The notes beneath the pieces are model-generated. The model did no database searches. It was given only the letters and a program-made list of their open reading frames with translations, and was not told the origin of the DNA. From Hirundichthys speculiger (taxonomy: Eukaryota > Chordata > Actinopteri > Beloniformes > Exocoetidae), in contig JAGFBZ010000011.1 of NCBI GenBank assembly GCA_018398805.1, positions 558,001-622,000 of the forward strand: a stretch of 64,000 bases of DNA. The letters are read 5' to 3'. Made by a program: the position numbers and the translations under genes. Positions within the stretch are counted from its first letter, which is position 1. The number at the start of each line of letters is the position of its first letter. Below, piece by piece: positions 11,464-24,112 of this stretch.

Positions 11464-12150
11464 CAGTGATCCCTCATTTTTCACAGTTAATGGGGACCGG
11501 CGTCCTCCCACGACAATCAAAATCCGCGATCTGGAGCCGGAGCCCCCCCGAGTCTCAATAATGTGTTTAAAATATGTTTAAAAACCCCAAAAAAGTAGCG
11601 AGGCACTGCAGCAAAACAAGACAAAGGCTCAACTGTGGTCTTTCTGTTACCTTCACAGCCTCTGGTCTCCGAACCAGAGGTAAAGAAACCGCAGGTATTG
11701 TGCTATTTTTGGCTCGTAATTAGCGGCTAATATGCTAACAACAACAACACATCTGCATGGAACGAGCACTTTATTCTGGCACTGCAGGAACTTGTAACAT
11801 CACACAGGTTGTATTGTTTGGCTCCTGTCGGTTAACAGAGAATGTAAATCTATACACGCTGGGCTGCTGTTTATGCTCACTACACTTTTCATCTAACCCC
11901 GTTTTCTTCTGCCGTCCCACGACACACACACTACATTACCCATAAGGCCACATCATTACCCATAAGGCTACCTTCTTAAAGGGGCCAGGCTGGCTCACAG
12001 CATTTCTTCACTGTGAGAGAACGTGCACAACATCCTGTGATGTTTCCGTGATTTTTAAAATTTTTTAAAATTATATAATATATTTCTGAAAAAAAACCAC
12101 GAAGCACAAAAACCACGGTACTCAAACTGTGAAGTGGAAAGGGATCACTG
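11464..12150. mobile_element. pogo/Tigger-like element, copy 1
   Basis: The ends CAGTGATCCCTC and, reverse-complemented, CAGTGATCCCTTTCC are bounded by TA at 11462-11463 and 12151-12152. This fits Tc1/mariner-superfamily insertion, and the end sequence resembles Tigger/pogo elements. It is 687 bp without transposase motifs. The interior (roughly 11515-12145) is repeated at 18743-19272. Confidence 0.8.
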
Positions 12151-12380
12151 TATATGCTGTTGCCCATAAAGTTGAAATAAAACATTTAGTTTTACCCCTT
12201 CCCATGAAATGATTGTGGCAGTGTGATTTATATTTTGAGAGATAGCTCGTCTGAAAACAAAATTATTCCAACTTTATAGGCAGCTTTAATGCAATGTCGA
12301 TGCGTGTGTCTGAACCTACTTGAGGTATTTTATTTTGAAAATCACTGAATTCTCCACATCCTTCTTGTGTTTGACTTCCT

Positions 12381-12426
12381 GCCAGCTCAATATGCCGTCT
12401 GTTTACACGTGGCATATTGAGCTGGC
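12381..12426. repeat. Perfect 16-bp inverted repeat, 14-base loop
   Basis: Arms GCCAGCTCAATATGCC (12381-12396) and its exact complement (12411-12426) flank a 14-base spacer. Pairing does not extend beyond 16 bp, so it is short for a microRNA precursor. It lies outside any element I could delimit. Confidence 0.9.
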
Positions 12427-14238
12427 GTAATGAGCTGCCTGACGTGGTTCGGCGCTAAAACAGATTCGACTCGTATCTTTACCGGAGCAGAGCAGAAGGT
12501 TGCTCCTGGGATGTTTCTCAACCGTGCTGCAGTGCTTTACCCTCATTGACCAGAGTGGTCATGATTCACCATATCTGGCATGGCGCAGCCAGCCTGCAGT
12601 GCTTGCACGCCTGGTGGGACCCAGACATAAAACGTCCAATATAAATGTGGACAATTTAAACGGATGCTATAAAAAATGATTGTGTAAAATAAATAAAGCA
12701 TAAGAAACACAGCAGTGTATGTCACTGTCAACATCCTGCTTAATTACAGTGCAAGTGACACGGCGCCACAGTATTCAGTGCTTGTTTGCTTTGATGTTCG
12801 ATTCTTTATTAGTATGTGAGTTTATTAGAACAATAGATGGGTGTGTTAACCCATCTAAAGCCAAAAGGAAAAGCACACGCATGCAGATGGGAAGAGCCAT
12901 AAACACGCTCTGTGTGAATTAAGTCGTTACCGCTCTGGGCTGCAACACAAACCAAAGTGATCCTTTTCTTTCCGTCCCTGTGTTTTTGAGGCCTGGGAGG
13001 GGTGGCTTCTAACCCATGTGACAAACACATCCTCCACACTTCATGTATCATGTATGCAAATTCCTGCGTGACACACTTGATTATTCATATTTGTCTGTCA
13101 TGAGAAAGTTTCCTGATTAGGTCTCATTTGGCAAATTAATATTCAAGCATTAATCATTCAGCTCATCGCTGAGTGAAAAACAGCTGCGCCTGCAAGTGGA
13201 CTTGATCTGACAGCCGCAGCACTTAGCTGCAGAACTCGCAAAAAATCAATGACTCAAAGCACTTAAACAGTAAGGTTACCAAAGTCGTGCTATAACAGGC
13301 TTCAGAATACATTATTATCATTATTATTTTTTCTTTTTCACACTGGATGCTGATAGGCAACTATAAAGAAAATGATGACAACAGGCATTCTTGGACCATC
13401 AGGCGAGGCTGCACTGTAGTTTTGTGCCTCAAGCTGTTCATAAACACATGTTCCTCACTACAGAGGGCACTTTCACATCTGATTTGCTCTCACCCGCTTC
13501 AGTCTAAGGAAAAAAAATATCCCAAAAGCTTTAGCAAAATACGCAGTAAAAATAATGATGCAGTGATGCGTAAGTGTCTTCATTTAATGACGCTAAACTG
13601 AATATTAAGCTTCAATTTACCAATCCCTGATTCTGCCTGGGACAGTAAAAATATGGATACTTGACTAATGTCTTCGTGAATGTAATGACAGCAGCAGGTT
13701 TACAGTGCCTAGAAGGAGACAAAACCCCCCACAGGGAACAAACGGTGCACACAAATTATCTTGGTATGTCACTTTGCATCCATGATAACAGCTGCTCTCT
13801 AGGTGGGCTGGAGTCATTGAAAAATATTCCATCCATACTTTTAAAAAAACAAAACAAACAATGGCGCTCTGAATTAATGTCATGCTGTATATCTCCTCAG
13901 TCAATAAATACCTACGCACGCTCTGCTTGTTAATTCCATCCATAAAGTGCACAGACCATCCCATCTTTTGAAAGTTGTGCACACATGCCGTTGTTTGTAT
14001 ACAGGTAAACTACTGCTCTTCTGCATGTCTTTTTGCCACGCACACACTCTCCGTCTCCTTCCCACACACAAATTCACGCTTTTCTCTTTGAGAGTGCTGC
14101 GTGGTGATTATTCATGGGACGGATAGTAGGGATGAGCAATCAGCGGCCAGCTCATTAATCACACTGTATGCAGACCCTTAATCTCCTCCACAGGTACAGA
14201 GGAATCCTCTGCTGCCACTCCTTATTGCTTCTCTAACA

Positions 14239-14435
14239 CCCCCCCCCCCCCTCCCCCCCATCTCTCTCTGCCTCATTCTCTCATCCACCCACCATCTCAT
14301 TTTCTCCCTGGTGCTGTGTTTGCATCTTTAGCCACTTCTCTCTTTGTCCTTCACAGAGCTTCTCTCTCTCTTGATATTTCTGTGACTCTAACTGCCTGTC
14401 AGTCTTTCCTTCCACCCCCCCCCCACCCCCGCCCC
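14239..14435. repeat. Two long C-tracts
   Basis: Near-pure C runs at 14239-14259 and 14414-14435 are separated by pyrimidine-rich DNA. The minus strand therefore has G-runs able to form G-quadruplexes. Similar runs occur at 17192-17203 and 60324-60342. Confidence 0.8.
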
Positions 14436-15402
14436 TTTTTTTTCTCTTTAACTTTCTCTGAGGTTTTAAGTTGCTGCTCTCTTCCTCCTGTCATTCTCCT
14501 GAAAGTGTTCCCTTGCCAAGCTGTCTCTCACTATGCCAGCAGAGCCACAATGCTGCTTCTTTTCCTACGAGGACCCCTTAACTAGACGGTGAAGATGCCT
14601 TGTTAGGATCACAAAGAAGGAGAAAAAAAGAACAAGTTAAGGCATATGTGGTAGAAATGTGTGCAGAAGGGATTATCTTAAAACAAATGTTACAAACTAT
14701 ATCAATAAACTGATGTGCACTTTGGTAGGAGATCTCAGCTCCGCCTGATGTCAGCAGCTGCAGAGATATTTGAGAACAGGGGAAGAGGTCAGTGCACAGC
14801 CCCCTGACAAAATAGATGCTTCATATTTAATTTCCCACAAACAAACACACTCATAAAAAATGAAGTGGACAAATTTCCATCTTTTTTTTTTTTTTTAATT
14901 AATCATGTTTTAGGACAACAATGATTTTCTCTGGTGCTTGAGAAGAACTCTGAGTTAAATCTCAGAGAAAGACATTGATGTCATCAGCAGGATCTCCCTC
15001 AGTCTCTCTGCAGCAGCATGCCTGCCTAGGCTATTTGTTATTTTCCAGTTATTTAGTAACTAATTTTACAGAACATACTGAAGAACAGGAACAATTTACT
15101 CTGTGGGTGTTGCTAAGCACCTGAGCACAATGAAGGCGACACTTGGTATAAAGAGAATGAAGCTCAATGAGCTCAATGACAGCAGGACTCTCTGCATGGT
15201 ATTATTTAATCCGTAATACAGTAGTAGTCAAACCTTTTCTGGGACGGCGTTTTAAGAACGTTGATCGTGGAAAAGAGTGTCCAAGTGTAATCTTTGTGTA
15301 AAAAGGTCAGTGAGACAACGTCTGCTGTGCTTGTTTGCTCAGCTGGGTTCAGTTAGTCTCGTAGTCGGTGGTTGAAACGTTTGCTCTGGAGCCTGCCCAG
15401 CC

Positions 15403-16041
15403 CATCACTTCAACCCAGCCCAACCTTCAGCCATCACTTCAACCCAGCCCAACCTTCAGCAATCACTTCAACCCAGCCCAACCTTCAGCCATCACTTCAA
15501 CCCAGCCCAACCTTCAGCCCATCACTTTAACCCAGCCCAACCTTCAGTCCATCACTTCAACCCAGCCAACCTTCAGCCCTCAACCCAGTCAGCCAACCTT
15601 CAGCCCATCACTTCAACCCAGCCCAACCTTCAGCCCATCACTTCAACCCAGCCCAACCTTCAGCCATCACTTCAACCCAGCCCAACCTTCAGCCATCACT
15701 TCAACCCAGCCCAACCTTCAGCCCATCACTTCAACCCAGCCCAACCTTCAGCCCATCACTTCAACCCAGCCCAACCTTCAGCCCATCACTTCAACCCAGC
15801 CCAACCTTCAGCCATCACTTCAACCCAGCCCAACCTTCAGCCCATCACTTCAACCCAGCCCAACCAGCCATCACTTCAGCCCATCACTTCAACCCAGCCC
15901 AACCTTCAGCCCATCACTTCAACCCAGCCCAACCTTCAGCCCATCACTTCAACCCAGCCCAACCTTCAGCCACCACTTCAACCCAGCCCAACCTTCAGCC
16001 CATCACTTCAACCCAGCCCAACCTTCAGCCCATCACTTCAA
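15403..16041. repeat. 29/30-bp minisatellite, about 23 units
   Basis: Tandem copies of a unit beginning CATCACTTCAACCCAGCCCA and ending ACCTTCAGC(C). Units alternate between 30 and 29 bases by gain or loss of one C. Most are nearly identical. Degenerate or shortened units lie around 15575-15600 and 15865-15880, and variants such as 'aatcac', 'catcacttta' and 'caccac' occur. The unit has no stop in the plus frames used, which produces a spurious 240-codon open frame (15368-16090) rich in Pro, Gln and Thr. The mix of 29- and 30-base units shifts the frame along the array, arguing against coding. The array is likely length-polymorphic. Confidence 0.95.
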
Positions 16042-18742
16042 CTGTTCTTGTCTTCCCATCAGTCTTTTTGATTGGACCAAGTCCCTCTGATCCTATACAA
16101 AGATGACTTTTTTCTGTGATTAGTTATTTGTGGCTTCGTACTGGTTCTTTCTACAACAAGCCTCAAGTCTTGTTCTCTGCCTCCCATTTTGATTTGCTCC
16201 AACATGTGTAACCTTTGTTCGGTTCTTTTGATTAGTAATTTTTCCTACACAACTTGTCTGAAGTTGGAGTCCAACTACTTTGACCGTGACAGTAAGTCAC
16301 ATAGAGAGCACCTGGAAGCAGAAGTGTTTTCATCTGTAGTTTGATTAGATTTGACTCGGTCCTCTTTGTGAGGAAATATTATTATGATTTGAAAACTCTG
16401 TAATCTTGTTATTTGAGTAAAATCTATTTTCCTCTATTCCACTTTTTTTTGTCCCAAGTGGACAATTTTTCTCTTTACCTCCCACTCCCCAGACAGCTGT
16501 CATATTTTACATCAGAATATCATTATTATTATTATTTTAAAGTATTATTAAATACAGTTACAGTCTTTTTCCTGGAGGCAAATACATATTTTCAGATTTC
16601 ATAAATGTAATATTCAGGAACTTAATAAAATAGTCAGTTTATTTGATTTTTATTTTTGAAATCTAGCTTGTGGGAACATGCTTAAAGAAAGAACAACAAA
16701 AAAACAAAAACAAATCAATCTCACCTGCTCCAGTCTTAAAGAATAGCTTTATTGTACAGTTCTCATACACAACTTTTTTACACTTTTTAATCATTTATTT
16801 TAATTTGCTTTAAAGCAAAAACATGTAGCTTGTATAATTTTAGTGTCTGTTTAACGTGCACGTTTTTAAAAGAATGCTTTGTAGAAGATAATATGAAAGA
16901 AATAAGTTTAGGAGACAGCTTGGGTAAAAAAAAAAAAAGAAAAAAAAAAAAAAGTCTTATCCTTGTACTCTATGGTTTGATTAAAATGTGAACATTTTAA
17001 GTCTCAGAGGCCAAAAAAGCCATCCTGCTCCAAGAAGCTTAGTGGAAACAAGCTGACAGTCTGGAGCTAATCTCCCATACTTCATTTGGCCAGATGAGAC
17101 CCAATTCATTAAAGCTATAGTCTCATCTGATAGCGGCATAAGATCTCTGACAATCTTGCTAATCTCTCATCTTTATGGAAAGTAAGACAGACCCCCCCCC
17201 CCCATTCTCTCCCCAGCTATGCTTCTTACTGTAAACTGCTATGGCATTTTCTGACAGGGCTGGCTAAGTGCTCTCTCTCATTTTAAAGCCCTTTCAGCTT
17301 TGTGGAGGAGAGATTAGTTGCCTGCAGCACAACTCAGCTCCGCGGGAGCGACAGCTTGACCTGATCTGAGGGTCCGCCTCGACTAAGACCCGATGCACAA
17401 CGAGAGCTGTGCGACCCCGGGTGTGTGCACGAGCACAGCATTGTGTACGCTCTAACGTGCAGGCACTCCTCTTGAGTTACACTTGGTTTATGTAAGTTTC
17501 CTGAAACATTTAGCAACAATATTCTGATTATAGCTGTAGGGTAGAGACCAATCATTTTCTCTCATGGAGCTCCAGAGCATCTTTCTACAGAAACCACTCT
17601 GAGGTTAAAGAGGTCAATGGATGCTCGAGTTATAATGGATGAAATGGTGAAAGCACAACCCTGTGTGCTGTGGTCTTTTAATCTGATTTATTACTCTACA
17701 ATTTGGAGAAGTTGATTTTTTACTTATTTTCTTAAAGATAAAGTGAAAGGTCAATGTTTTACGATGCAAATTTGGAAAAAATGTGCTTCTTAATGATATT
17801 CCGCATCAGAGATGAAATGAAACACAAATTTTCAATAATTTATCTTTTATATTTCTGAAAAAGTCCTGGAGCTCAGCGCCTGTCTATGTTTGTTTCTGCA
17901 AAAACCTACACAGCAATAATGTAATAATATATTTGCTCTGTTATGCACAGTGATTATTAGGTATATTAGATTATGAAATGTCAAGTTTTAATACACAGAT
18001 TACATCTTTTGCCCTTTTGTCGTGTTGTGCTTTTTTTAGACGAGCTCCTCCTGTGTGCAGAATGGCGCCGTACCAGAACTCATGCTCATACAACACAAGT
18101 CTAGAAGGCTTGGTCGCACCGGCAGCACAAACAGTTGACCAGTTCGCTGCAGTTCTGCTCCGTCCTCAGCGTGACCTCATCTCCCACAGAGTGGTGTCAA
18201 ATAAAATGAGCTTTTTGATTTCTAAACTGACCCTCTTCTCATCTGCGATTCAGATATCATCTCCACTGCTCACACACAGCCTCAACAGGTTAACGTGATT
18301 CTCACATCTGACCTCCAGCCTGGTCGATCGGCTGTAAATCGACCTAAGTTTAGCAGCGGTCCAATTGCCATAATAGACTCTCACAGATTTTCAGTGGAGG
18401 GGAGTGGCGAGTCAGTACTGGGATGCTTCTAAACTGCTCCACGGCGAACCTCTGGCGAGACCACTCTCGCTGTCTAAAACTGCCACGACTCACAGCGGCT
18501 GGCGCGGCTGTTTCACGTCATTTCTGCGTCCTGTGAGACTTGGCAGTCAGAGCAGATGTAACAAGACACTAACAAGCAAGCAAGGCAGAAAACGTTCGCA
18601 GCTTAAAAGGCCGATATATGACAGTTGGAATGGATCGGCTAATGTACGCAACAGCAGCTCACATAAAAACAAACTTGGAGTCCTTCAAACAGCTCATAGA
18701 TTTCTTTCTCTGTACCAGATTCAACAAAGTAATGTTGACAAT
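16042..18742. other. Unassigned intronic sequence
   Basis: AT-rich, with A-runs at 16925-16955 and a C-run at 17192-17203. GC content rises around 17330-17450 and 18020-18740, but frames there (17334-17555 minus, 17978-18298 plus, 18404-18814 plus) show no domain and no paired splice sites I trust. Confidence 0.4.
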
Positions 18743-19272
18743 CGCGACAATCAAAATCCGCGATCTGGTGCCGGAGCCCCCCGAGCCTCAATAATGTGTT
18801 TAAAATATGTTTAAAAACCCCAAAAAAGTAGCGAGACACTGCAGCTAAACAAGACAAAGGCTCAGCTGTGGTCTTTCTGTTACCTTCACAGCCTCTGGTC
18901 TCTGAACCTGTAGTAAAGAAACCGCTGCTATTGTGCTATTTTTGACTCATAATTAGCGGCTAACACGCTAACAACAACAAAACAAAAAGTCTGGTTTTCT
19001 CTGCATGGAACGAGCACTTTATTCTGGCACTGCAGGAACTTGTAACATCACACAGGTTGTATTGTTCGGCTCCTGTTGGTTAACAGAGAATGTAAATCTA
19101 TACACGCTGGGCTGCTGTTGATGCTCACTCCACTTTTCATCTAACCTCGTTTTCTTCTGCCGTCCCACGACACACACACTACATTACCCATAAGGCCACA
19201 TCATTACCCAGAAAAAATCTGTGAATAACTAAAACCACAGAACTTAAACCGCGAAGTGGCAAGGGATCACTG
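18743..19272. mobile_element. pogo/Tigger-like element, copy 2, left end missing
   Basis: Closely matches the interior of the 11464-12150 element, from 'cgacaatcaaaatccgcgatctgg' onward (a 24-base shared word beginning at 18745) to the right end, GGGATCACTG followed by TA. The left inverted repeat is absent. About 115 bases present in copy 1 (around 11968-12085) are missing. Orientation is the same as copy 1. Confidence 0.8.
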
Positions 19273-19383
19273 TATACTCTGATCTTTTACATTTCTCTTT
19301 TGGGCTCTATTCAACTGAATTTTTTAAAATTTATTTATTCTATCAATTTTTTTTAGTTGAGGAAAAACTCAGAACTTGTCTTA

Positions 19384-19757
19384 ACTAGAAAAGCACTCGG
19401 AGAGCGCAGACCTCCGCCAATCACAGCAGTTACCCTATATAGTGATTTACAGATTGCGATAAAATCCACATTCTGGATCAAATCTGGATCAGCCTTTGAA
19501 ATTTGATAGAGGTTCCATTTTTTTAATCCCTGAGTCAAATTTCATAAGTTTTAGGCCATAATTAATGGAGATATTGAGAAACAAAATTTTCGGCCCCATT
19601 GACCGCAATGTTATCAAAAATTTGAAAGTGATCCTGAATCCAGGATTTCTTCTGGATTACAGCCAAAATGAAATCAGTTCTTCCTTTTCACATTTCTGAC
19701 AACACAGACAATACAGATAAACGCCGGCAAAAACATTACCTCCTTGGCAGAGGTAAC
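19384..19757 (-). mobile_element. Interspersed repeat with ACTAGAAAAGCACTC end, copy 1
   Basis: Runs from 'actagaaaagcactcggaga' to 'cttggcagaggtaa'. A diverged second copy lies in the opposite orientation at 30783-31217, from 'ttacctccgcc' to 'gagtgcttttctagtt'. The ends are not inverted repeats of each other and no coding remains. The strand label is arbitrary: this copy is taken as reverse relative to the other. Family not named. Confidence 0.75.
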
Positions 19758-22700
19758 AAAGATTTGCATAAATGAACATTCATGGGTGGCCCGACCAGCT
19801 CGATAATGTCAGTGGAAAATACAGCATGAGGAGCAGAGAGAAAGGTTGCATGGCCTGCTAAAATTATCAATGTACCACAATGTACTCACATAGCAAATAA
19901 CAATTGCTGATGAGCCCCAAAATTGTACAGAGAGGAAGACACGAGGATGCTGAAAGGTCTCATCTCTGGTGTCTGACTCAGGGACGCTGAGGCCAGGAGA
20001 CTGTAGGTCACCCTGACAGAGCATCAAATGCATGTCTTTATAAGGATTTACTTAATTTCTTTGCTTCATTAAGTCCTTTGAGTAATTCTATTTAGTAAGA
20101 TGATTTGCCGGAGTGATCTCAGCCGGACAGGTGAGAGGCATTTTCTGTCTCCTCTCACTCCTCTACTTGTTTTATTACAATAACTCTACCTGCTCATCGA
20201 TCTATTCAAAGAGCAAGGTGTGCCAATGTCTCTGGCACACCGTTTTCTACCTCACTTAAAACTTCCATCCCCTCCTCAGTTTCACCTGTAGTTATCTTAT
20301 TTCCCCCAGTATGTTCTGTTTGGCTTAAAAATTGGGATTTATAAGAATGGAGCCTAGTGTTTTATCACCTGAATGCATTTGAGGTCCTTGCTGCAAACTG
20401 CAACTGCAACTTTCATTTATTTCTGTTAAGATGGGAAAATGCAAATTCCTCTGATCAGATTTTGCAAAAAAGCAGTCCCATGATGCTAAAAGTTAAAATG
20501 ACTCATAAGTGCAAATGGAAATCCGACTGCTCTGGCTGAATAAAACAGTACACTTATCTTTTTTATTTATTTCACTTAAATTGCATGCTTATAGTGCTGA
20601 ACTCTGCATTTCCATATAATTAGATGTAAAAATGGAATGCATTGCCTGTTTAAAAGTATGACAGAATATTGGAATTTATTGAACGTTAATGCCTGTGTCA
20701 TGATATGTCTCACATTACGAGACTCTTGCCAGTACTCAGTCCTAATACCACTGTTCAGTTCAAATTCATGCTTTTTGACAGTGATACAAATTGGAAATAC
20801 TTATCTGGAATAATGCTGCTACATATTTTCTTTTTAATTTTACTAAGCTGCTTTGACGCAGTATAAAAAAGTAGAAACTAGGTTGCCCCTTTGAAGCCAA
20901 TATGTGATTAAGCGCGCAAGATTAGTGAAAAGTGAAATGCCCTGTTTTGTTGAAGCTGGAAGGCCACTAAATAAAATAAGAGGAGGAAAGTGTTGTATTA
21001 CGTATCATCATTATCTGTTTTATTGCATTAATACATTTCAAAACGGACCTATGGGGAAATGTTGACATTGCAGCAGAATTCCAGTTCAAATCAGAGAAAT
21101 GTACACATCTTTAGACTATGCTATCACCTTATCACAAAAAAGAAGAAGAAAAGCATTCTTCCTTTCTCAAAGTAACCGTCTTGACAGCTCTGTGATTAAT
21201 GGCTACAATTTTAGTGATATACTTTGAATGTTCTCAAAATACACCTTCTATATTAAGAAAAATGACATCAAGTAATGTGACAAACTGGCTATTTTTACCC
21301 CTAAAAATGTCAGAAAAGTACAATGCTGAAGCACTCCTCCTTGGTCTGTAGTTTAAGAGAGAAATTACAGCGGTTCAAGTTTTGCCATGAAAAATAAAGT
21401 ACACCTGAGTTACCAATGCAAAGCAGAAAAAAGAGGGAATCATTTTTAAATTATGTAAAACTTGACCTTTATTGTTCTTTTTTTCCCCCTTAAATTACAG
21501 ATCCACATGCTCTTATCGAGGTCTACAACCATACATCACCATGTACAATGTGTTCACAGTTGGCTGAAGACATTAAAATACCTTATTTTGCTGCAAACTG
21601 AGTGGCTGCACAGACTCAGACGTGATGTTATACTACAAGACATGTTGTCTCTGCACAATAACACGGCAGTTATGTCACTGAAATACGTGTTAACAAGGCC
21701 AAACAAGGCACAGCTTATTTTAATTATACATTAGACAATTAGACATAAACCAAAGCTTTGAGCACAAAGGAAACAGAACAGAAGGAAGAAACTCGTCTTC
21801 TTTTGAGAGATAGTTGGAGTTATAAACTATTACCAGGAGGAGAAAAGTAATCAAATATTTGGTTACTTCTAGGAAGAGTCATCCAGTTCTTGCAGTTCTG
21901 TATCCATGCTGCTCAGTTTTTTCTTTCTCTTCTTCTTTTTTTTTTACTTTAATGAAAGTTTTGATTGCATCCATTTTTATTGACAGCTCTCTCACAACAA
22001 ACTTGTGTGTTCATGAGCCTGGAATAAATGGGAAACAGTCAGAAAAGAAGGACCTCCTTTAAAACAAGCACAGATGAGAAAAGACCGTCTCACACTGATG
22101 CTTTTGTATTTTCTGTCTGTGCCTTAAGGCGACGGGAAAATAAACATGTAGATGGTCAAAACAGCCAAACTCAGACCATGACCTGAGACTTTTAAACAGC
22201 ACTATCATCTTACATACCTGGCTAAAGTAAGGGGCCCATTAATTTCCAAAAAAACTGAACTAAATAGTCCCTGCAATATTCCTTAATTATAACTCCTAAC
22301 TGGGTTTTTAAAAACGCTGCTGATGAGCTGATGAAGTTGATTAATTGCTGCATAATTTCCCCTGGAGTACCTTCTCTCTCTTCCATGTAATGAATGATGT
22401 TAGAATAAACTTTGTCTACAGCACACGTACACCACCATATTAAATTATCATGGATCCTTCAAGCCTGACAGGAGTTTTGCAAATAACTATGAGAGTTTCA
22501 GGCTAAATTCTTTCATGCTTACTGATTAGATTATATGTAGGCAGCGCAGCGGTTCGAGGGTATAATTGCTTCAAGTGAGAATGACCCAGGTGTGGTCCCC
22601 AAGCACATCTTTTCTCCAAGAATCTGACCTATAGTGACGTGTGTGTGTGTGTGTTTACAGGAGATAGTATGGTAATTTTTGCACACACTGGCTGTCACAT

Positions 22701-23812
22701 TAACCATGCAGGTGACCAAAGGCGGATGATGAAAACCGATAAAAGTTCAGAACAGGTTAACGTCCTGCTGATTTGATGTAATTCCAGTCCAACATATTTT
22801 ATAAAAGCATGACCCCTCTGAATATGCCCAGGTTTGCTGAAGACCTAAATCAGGAAAGAAATACACAAATAATTCAATAAACTACACACTTAAGATGGCA
22901 AAAGGGTGCAATTTAAAACCCTCAGTCGCCCATGGTTACCATTCAGTCTCCTGCATACTGTTGAAAAAAAAGAAAAGTGTTTATATTTCACATCAGTTCT
23001 TATCTAAACTGATGTACAATATATTTCAGAAGTAGTGGCCACAAAGAGATAAAGAAGGATTTGCCTGAGTTTTTATTCCTGAGCTGGTTGGGCAGCATCA
23101 GCGCTGCAGCTCTGTTCTACCCCAAAATCACAGCATCAAGCTTAAAAGCTCTTCCATTTCTTTCTGGATTTGTTGCGTTTGTCACATTATGTCATCAAGG
23201 TCTTTCATGTGCTAGCAGTTTGTGTGTGAGATTTTGCCTGGACAAACGGCGACAAAAGCAGCGGCGTTCTGGCTGGAAACAGCCTGAGAGCTGCAGCCCT
23301 CCAGTCAGCTCAGTGTGCAGCACGCTGCCTTAAGAGACCGGGTTGAATGGGAGGCGGTTGCCACAGGAGGTGCTGTGTGTTAACGCTCAGGCGGGAGTGT
23401 GCGTTATTGAGCTGTGCCAGAGTGTAAGACAGCACTCTTGAGAACAAAGACTGGAGATTTGGGGCTTTACCTCCTCTCTCATCATCAGCCTCTCTCTTTC
23501 TGCCGAACACGCTCGTGCTTCAAAATGTTTGACTGTTTCGGCTTCCTGAGGATGTCAAAGCAGGACTTTCAAGGTCATTTGAGGTAATACTACCACTTTA
23601 CAAAACATTTGAAAGCCATTAAATGATATTGGCTGTTTGTACGGGTGCTCAACAGGGAAGGAGGATTGGCTTTAATCCACAATAGCATAAAAACTAACTG
23701 AAACCTCTGTTGAACCACATTTCCTTATATTCACAGTGCTTTGCAACTGATCTGTAATATGTATAATTAAAGAGTGAAATGCTATTAAAAAAAAACTTTT
23801 AAAATTACATTT
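19758..23812. other. Unassigned intronic sequence with one possible first exon
   Basis: No repeat or exon was recognised across most of this stretch. A short (GT)n run sits at 22636-22652. At 23220-23560 GC content rises and a short ATG frame with a donor-like site follows (see 23525-23583). Other open frames show no domain. Confidence 0.4.
23525..23583 (+). CDS. Speculative short first exon
   Basis: After a GC-richer stretch, an ATG in context caaaATGT opens a frame reading MFDCFGFLRMSKQDFQGHL. It meets a donor-like site, ttgag|gtaata, after 19 codons and two bases. I do not recognise the peptide. The only support is the combination of local GC rise, ATG and donor, which can arise by chance. 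Confidence 0.15.
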
Positions 23813-24112
23813 TCACCCTCTAGTGGTTAGAGTCAGTTGCTCTTCTACCAGAAGGTCGCTGGATCTCTACCTAACGCCGTCACGAGCCAAAGTGTCCTTG
23901 GGCAGGATGCTGAACCCCACGTTGCCCTGATTGTAAAAACCCAGCTGCTAAGGGGTCACAAACCAGTGTTCTCATGGTGTCGATCCAGAGCCAAGATAAA
24001 TGCAGAGGGTTGTGTCAGGAAGGCATCCAGCAGAAAACCTATACCAAATCCATATGGGGATCATGATGAGCTGCAGCGGCCCCTGAAGGGAAAGGCCAAA
24101 TGATTTTCCATA
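23813..24112 (+). mobile_element. tRNA-headed SINE-like repeat
   Basis: Begins with a decayed tRNA-like head ('tagtggttagagtc' as box A, a degenerate box B near 23865). Next come 'aaagtgtccttgggcagga' and 'gctgaaccccacgttgccc', a body I associate with teleost tRNA-derived SINEs. It continues with 'gggttgtgtcaggaaggcat' and 'agctgcagcggcccctga'. The 88-codon plus frame over it is incidental. No target duplication was found. Confidence 0.65.

Larger units (their letters stand above)
12153..15402. other. Mostly unassigned; hairpin, C-tracts and possible regulatory DNA
   Basis: No coding exon was recognised. The stretch holds a perfect inverted repeat at 12381-12426 and long C-runs at 14239-14259 and 14414-14435. 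At 13080-13260 and 14100-14190 there is DNA dense in ATTA/TAAT words ('aaattaatattcaagcattaatcattca'-like composition), a look shared by conserved enhancers, though conservation cannot be seen from one sequence. Open frames at 13347, 13661, 13665 and 14316 show no domain. Confidence 0.4.

Noticed and set aside
12381..12426. MicroRNA precursor
   Set aside because: Pairing is only 16 bp with no extension, shorter than a Drosha substrate.
15368..16090. 240-codon Pro/Gln/Thr-rich open frame
   Set aside because: It is the minisatellite. Its 29- and 30-base units shift frame repeatedly and there is no flanking exon evidence.
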